9,388 nt of DNA, taken from NCBI GenBank assembly GCA_026986655.1, contig JALSOD010000216.1:1-9388 (forward strand). The letters are read 5' to 3'. Under the pieces are notes generated by a model, which was given only the letters and a program-made list of their open reading frames with translations, had not been told where the DNA came from and ran no database searches. Of the stretch, positions 6,093 through 9,388 are shown piece by piece (the stretch's first letter is position 1; each line of letters starts with the position of its first letter). This DNA is from Caldifarciminota bacterium (GTDB lineage Bacteria; Hydrothermota; Hydrothermia; B15-G9; WFZT01). The position numbers and the translations under genes are program-made.

Positions 6093-8924
6093 TTATCTAC
6101 CTCCTTTTTTCAATTTTCTTTCAGTTAAAATCAAGGCGGGTAAAATTGTGGTTGCAAAAATAGCACTCAAGAACATGGTCAAGGCAACCATCCATCCAAA
6201 AGTTCTTAACGGTATTAGTTCAGCGAAGATTAGAACGAGGAAACCAAGCCCAACGGTAAGGGCATTTAGGTAAATTGCCTTGCCAGTCGTAAGTAGAGTT
6301 TTCTCAAGAGCCTCCTCACTCCTCAAGCCACTGGCAATCTCCTTCCTGAATCTTGAAGTAAAATGGATCACGTAGTCTATACCAATTCCGATAACAATTG
6401 CAGCTATCATCATGGTGGCATTGTCAAGCGGAATTCCGGCAAATCCCATAATGAAGAATACAAAAGCGACAACAAGAAGTATCGGAATAATGCCAATTAT
6501 TCCACCAAATATAGAGGATAGCTGGAGTGAAACGAGAACTGTCACAAGGATAAAGGCCAAAATAAAACTCTGCTTCTGGGATTTCAGTAGACTCAGGTGA
6601 AACTGATCGTAAATTTTTAAGAAACCATTGTTTATAGCCTCAAATTTGAAGGGTTTACCTTTTACTATTCCAGCAGGAACATAAATCTGGTCCTCAAATA
6701 GCTGATAGATATCACCCTCTATATCTTCGACAAGACGTTTATCCGGTTTAAGGCCGGTCTCTTCAAAGATCTGGTAAGTCAATTCTCGCGTTGAGACCAT
6801 TTTCCTGGTAGTTCTGATCAATGAAGATACGTAGGAATAAGCATCATTGATGGTCTCATTGTCCAGTTTTTGGATATGTTTTTCGAGGATACTCCTGAAT
6901 CTTTTAGCACTGAAGGTGTTATTTTTTGCCGTGTTAGTTATTTCATCTGAAATTGCCCTGGCAACATCTTTCTTCAGTTCAATGTCAAACTCATTGTAAA
7001 AATACTCAAAGAGGTTTCTCCTGAGTTTTTTCAGATCACTCTGTGTCAACTGTTGATTTGGAGGAGTACGGAGTATTTTTACAATTGTCTCGATCGAAAC
7101 GTTTTTCCCGGTTCTGAAGTGAATATCCCATTTTATCTCCTGGGTAACTCTCGATATCAGGATGGAATCTATGATTGATTTTAATGAATCCGGTATGTCT
7201 TCCCTCTTGCATATAGTCCCGTCCCTTACCATATACCTCTGGATGAAATGCTCTATCGAATCTACCGTGGAAACTATGTAATGTGTCTCTGGTCTTGAGA
7301 ACCGAGCCTGAACTATCCCCTCGGTGTATTTGGGATCAACCATCTGGTCAAGTACGTCCTGTCCTTCTAACATGAAAAGTAGGTTTGCTACGCTTTCTCT
7401 ATCCAACGGAATTTCCCTTACGTTGTTCATGACAAAATTTTCTTCGGTAATAAGTGAGGCAAGCGATTGTGGGTTATTCACTCCGTCAAGGTGTCTTAAA
7501 TATTTTTCCAGTCGGTACATCTCACTCAGAACCGCAGGATTTTTAAGATTCCCCTTGAAGTAAATCTGAATGGGGATCGAACCACCAAAATACTCCTGGA
7601 AAATCCTTTCCGACCTCCGAAGATCACTATTCTTGGGGAAGTAATCCAGGAGGTTAACACTGGTCTTTATTTTCGTTGTGCCGATCACTCCCAGGATGAA
7701 GACAATAAAACCAAGGGAGAGTATGAGTTTTTCATTTCTGACTACAAATTTTGCTGCCGGTTCGATGATTTTTTCTAAAAATTTTGACCCACTCTCAAGA
7801 TATCTGAACCTCGATGATGGAGGTGGGAAAAGGGAGATTATCGCAGGTAAAAGTGTCAGAGATAAAAGAAGAGCCGTAAATACACCGAAGGCAGAAAAAA
7901 TACCAAAATCCGTCACTGATACAAGATACGCCCCTGCAAATGAAATAAAGCCAGCAATTGTAGTTAAACCCGATAAAATAATGGGTATCCCAACTCCTCT
8001 AAAAGTATCAAGCAGAGTTTTCCGGGTATCTCCGTTTCTGGTTTCTTCTCTATATCGCGAAATAAAGTGAATACTGTAAGCAGTCCCAATTGCAATGAGG
8101 AGCACAGGAAGAATGTTTGAAATAACTGACAGGGGCCTATGTAGAGCTGCCATCAATCCGATGGTCCAAACTACAGAAACGGCCACAATCAGAAGCGGCA
8201 ATAAAACTCCTCTCAGGTTATGGAGTCCCAGGAAAAGCACGATCATCACCACAATCGAAACAATCGGAATTAGCCTTTTAAGGTCTTTTATAATGTAGTC
8301 ATTCACCTCGATCATCTGCATGGGAAGGCCGCTGAAGTACACCTCGGGCTCCAGGCCCGACTTTGAAATTTCATCAAAAGTGATCCTCTTAATTTTTTTC
8401 GCAACCTTAATCCTGTCCTTTGCCTCACCAAGTCTGACTATTATCAAAGCGATTTTTCCATCCGGCGAGATAATTTTGCCCCTGTACATGTCTTTTCCAA
8501 GAACATATTCCTTGAGATGCTTAAGATATGCTCGATCCCGGGGGATATTCCCCTCTCCAAGAAGATTTGTCACTTCCAGTCCCTCATCAGACTTTCTGAT
8601 GTCAATTATGTTGGTCAAACTCGTTACCGATGCGACTCCCTTTATGTTTGAAAAGCTATTTGTAAGCTTCTCTAATAGTGTCAGATTTTTATAGGTAAAA
8701 ATGTTGTCAGTCTTAAGGGCTACGAGAATGATTTCATTTCCACCAAACTTTTTACCAATGTAGTTGAACAGCTTTACCTCCGGGGCGCTCTGTTTCAGAT
8801 ATTTTGCCAGATCACTTTCAATCCTGATTTTTCTTAATTGAAACGAGAAGAATACCGTGAGAAGCCCTGTGAGCACGATTATCGGAATTCTTATCTTCAG
8901 AACGAATTTCCCGAACTTTTCCAT
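6093..8924 (-). CDS. RND superfamily (MMPL/SSD-type) exporter
   Basis: A 943-residue inner-membrane transporter of the predicted-exporter RND group (COG1033-like), driven by proton motive force and likely moving lipidic or hydrophobic cargo. It has the duplicated RND layout. TM1 (12-30), periplasmic loop 1 (about 31-215) and TM2-TM6 (217-364) are followed by TM7 (399-416), loop 2 (about 417-782) and TM8-TM12 (784-932). The TM4 motifs are IAIGTAYSIHFISRY (277-291) and IGIGIDYVIHFTSRF (845-859). Only the second carries the Asp (D850) expected for proton relay. Loop 2 is about twice the length of loop 1; residues about 553-750 look helical and charged, so the protein is longer than many relatives. 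AGGAGG at 8938-8933 (8-base spacer) sets the start. The final codons (KGGR) contain the ribosome binding site of the LolA-like gene, so the two are probably coupled. The cargo is inferred from neighbours only. Confidence 0.92.
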   Translation of the reverse strand: MEKFGKFVLKIRIPIIVLTGLLTVFFSFQLRKIRIESDLAKYLKQSAPEVKLFNYIGKKFGGNEIILVALKTDNIFTYKNLTLLEKLTNSFSNIKGVASVTSLTNIIDIRKSDEGLEVTNLLGEGNIPRDRAYLKHLKEYVLGKDMYRGKIISPDGKIALIIVRLGEAKDRIKVAKKIKRITFDEISKSGLEPEVYFSGLPMQMIEVNDYIIKDLKRLIPIVSIVVMIVLFLGLHNLRGVLLPLLIVAVSVVWTIGLMAALHRPLSVISNILPVLLIAIGTAYSIHFISRYREETRNGDTRKTLLDTFRGVGIPIILSGLTTIAGFISFAGAYLVSVTDFGIFSAFGVFTALLLSLTLLPAIISLFPPPSSRFRYLESGSKFLEKIIEPAAKFVVRNEKLILSLGFIVFILGVIGTTKIKTSVNLLDYFPKNSDLRRSERIFQEYFGGSIPIQIYFKGNLKNPAVLSEMYRLEKYLRHLDGVNNPQSLASLITEENFVMNNVREIPLDRESVANLLFMLEGQDVLDQMVDPKYTEGIVQARFSRPETHYIVSTVDSIEHFIQRYMVRDGTICKREDIPDSLKSIIDSILISRVTQEIKWDIHFRTGKNVSIETIVKILRTPPNQQLTQSDLKKLRRNLFEYFYNEFDIELKKDVARAISDEITNTAKNNTFSAKRFRSILEKHIQKLDNETINDAYSYVSSLIRTTRKMVSTRELTYQIFEETGLKPDKRLVEDIEGDIYQLFEDQIYVPAGIVKGKPFKFEAINNGFLKIYDQFHLSLLKSQKQSFILAFILVTVLVSLQLSSIFGGIIGIIPILLVVAFVFFIMGFAGIPLDNATMMIAAIVIGIGIDYVIHFTSRFRKEIASGLRSEEALEKTLLTTGKAIYLNALTVGLGFLVLIFAELIPLRTFGWMVALTMFLSAIFATTILPALILTERKLKKGGR
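6100..6105 (-). promoter_or_regulatory. Ribosome binding site of the LolA-like gene, inside the RND gene's 3' end
   Basis: AGGAGG spans RND codons for Lys-Gly-Gly, 8 bases before the ATG at 6091. The RND stop (TAA, 6095-6093) lies between this site and that ATG, with a single base between stop and start. Ribosomes finishing the exporter would be placed directly at the next start, which favours balanced translation. Confidence 0.8.
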
Positions 8925-8949
8925 CGCTTCATCCTCCTCTCTAATATTC

Positions 8950-8970
8950 GACCAAATTGTTTATTTAGTC
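8950..8970 (-). promoter_or_regulatory. Candidate TetR operator overlapping a candidate promoter
   Basis: A 21-bp imperfect palindrome reads GACTAAAT-N5-ATTTGGTC on the - strand, with 7 of 8 arm positions complementary. A further GACCA half-site lies just upstream, near 8977-8981. The gap also holds a possible promoter: TTGACC (8983-8978, 5 of 6 to the -35 consensus), a 16-base spacer, then AACAAT (8961-8956, 4 of 6 to the -10 consensus) inside the palindrome. Transcription would start near 8949, just ahead of the RND ribosome binding site. Size, symmetry and position suit a TetR dimer repressing the exporter operon. The promoter hexamers are weak individually, and binding is inferred. Confidence 0.45.
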
Positions 8971-8994
8971 TAATCATGGTCAAAAAATTTTGTA

Positions 8995-9388
8995 CTACTT
9001 CTGTTCTGTGCATTTTTTTGATATACCCTTTATGAAAATATCGAGGAAAATATCGAGTGCCTCATCAAGATCAAGATTTCGATCTTCGAATTTCAATGCC
9101 TCACCGGTGGCAAGTGGGTATTCGAGTCCCTGCATGGCCTGAAGAATTAAAAATGCATAAAGTCTCGTATCCGGTATATTAAAAATACCTCTTTTGACAC
9201 CCTCATCAAAGATTTTACTTAAGGTTTCTATCTCAAATCTATTGTATCTTTCTCTCTCTTTCCGAATGAACGGTAGATACTGAAAATACTCCTCTTTCAT
9301 CGTTGAATAATAAACGGCAAGTCTTGAAAGATACTCAAATCGGACTTTAGTATAAACTCTAATTTTTTTTACAGGATCATCGATATTT
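8995..9388 (-). CDS. TetR/AcrR-family transcriptional regulator, C-terminal part (N-terminus outside window)
   Basis: The frame is open from the window edge (first whole codon at 9387) to TAG at 8997-8995, giving 130 residues. An ATG at 9300 is internal. The segment before it, beginning NIDDPVKKIRVYTKVRFEYL, reads like the start of a TetR ligand-binding domain (DP-x-x-K-hydrophobic, then an amphipathic helix). Later parts also fit: a YLPFIRKERERYNRFEIETL helix, FDEGVKRGIF, then DTRLYAFLILQAMQGLEYPL, the dimerisation-helix region. TetR proteins are usually about 190-200 residues, so roughly 65 residues with the DNA-binding helix-turn-helix lie beyond the window. It is therefore identified by its C-terminal half only. 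It sits 70 bp upstream of, and co-directional with, the exporter operon, so local control of that operon is the likely job. A hydrophobic or lipid-like ligand is plausible but unproven. Confidence 0.7.
   Translation of the reverse strand, partial: NIDDPVKKIRVYTKVRFEYLSRLAVYYSTMKEEYFQYLPFIRKERERYNRFEIETLSKIFDEGVKRGIFNIPDTRLYAFLILQAMQGLEYPLATGEALKFEDRNLDLDEALDIFLDIFIKGISKKCTEQK

Noticed and set aside
7678..8070. A 130-codon open frame on the + strand
   Set aside because: It lies wholly antisense to the conserved RND membrane domain, has no ribosome binding site and no recognisable family features; it mirrors the codon pattern of the real gene.
1..9388. CRISPR arrays, tRNA/rRNA genes, insertion sequences or riboswitches
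   Set aside because: No direct-repeat array, no cloverleaf or rRNA-like sequence, no transposase and no terminal inverted repeats were seen; coding genes fill nearly all of the window and no gap exceeds 100 bases.

Overview
The window looks like a chromosomal segment of a diderm (Gram-negative type) bacterium. The evidence is two exported envelope proteins with Sec-type signal peptides, one of them an apparent outer-membrane beta-barrel ending in Phe, plus an RND exporter and a nucleotide-sugar dehydrogenase. Base composition is AT-leaning by eye, genes are tightly packed, and most starts carry an AGGAGG ribosome binding site. The lineage cannot be fixed from this sequence; an uncultivated candidate phylum is possible, but that is a guess.

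Left part (1-2573, + strand): a co-directional cluster. It holds the 3' part of a fumarylacetoacetate hydrolase (FAH) family gene, a rhomboid intramembrane protease starting 2 nt after it, and a succinyl-CoA ligase beta-subunit gene (sucC) with its own strong ribosome binding site. No sucD follows. The cluster ends in a perfect 16-bp GC-rich hairpin terminator.

Middle (2672-3985, + strand): a single-gene unit for a UDP-N-acetylhexosamine 6-dehydrogenase (WbpA/WecC type), which makes uronic-acid sugar nucleotides for surface polysaccharide. It lies between the first hairpin and a second, very similar one at the convergent junction near 4005-4033.

Right part (4039-9388, - strand): an envelope-transport operon read right to left. 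It starts with the C-terminal part of a TetR-family regulator. A 70-bp gap follows with a candidate operator and promoter. Then come a 943-residue RND/MMPL-type exporter, a LolA-like periplasmic lipoprotein/lipid-carrier protein, and a DUF1302-like outer-membrane beta-barrel. Together these suggest a three-compartment (inner membrane, periplasm, outer membrane) lipid or lipoprotein trafficking route under local TetR control.

The most striking point is that the LolA-like gene is split into two frames exactly at a run of nine A residues. A shift at that run restores a full-length 243-residue family protein with no other lesion. It is therefore a sequencing error, a very recent mutation, phase variation, or expression through transcriptional or ribosomal slippage.
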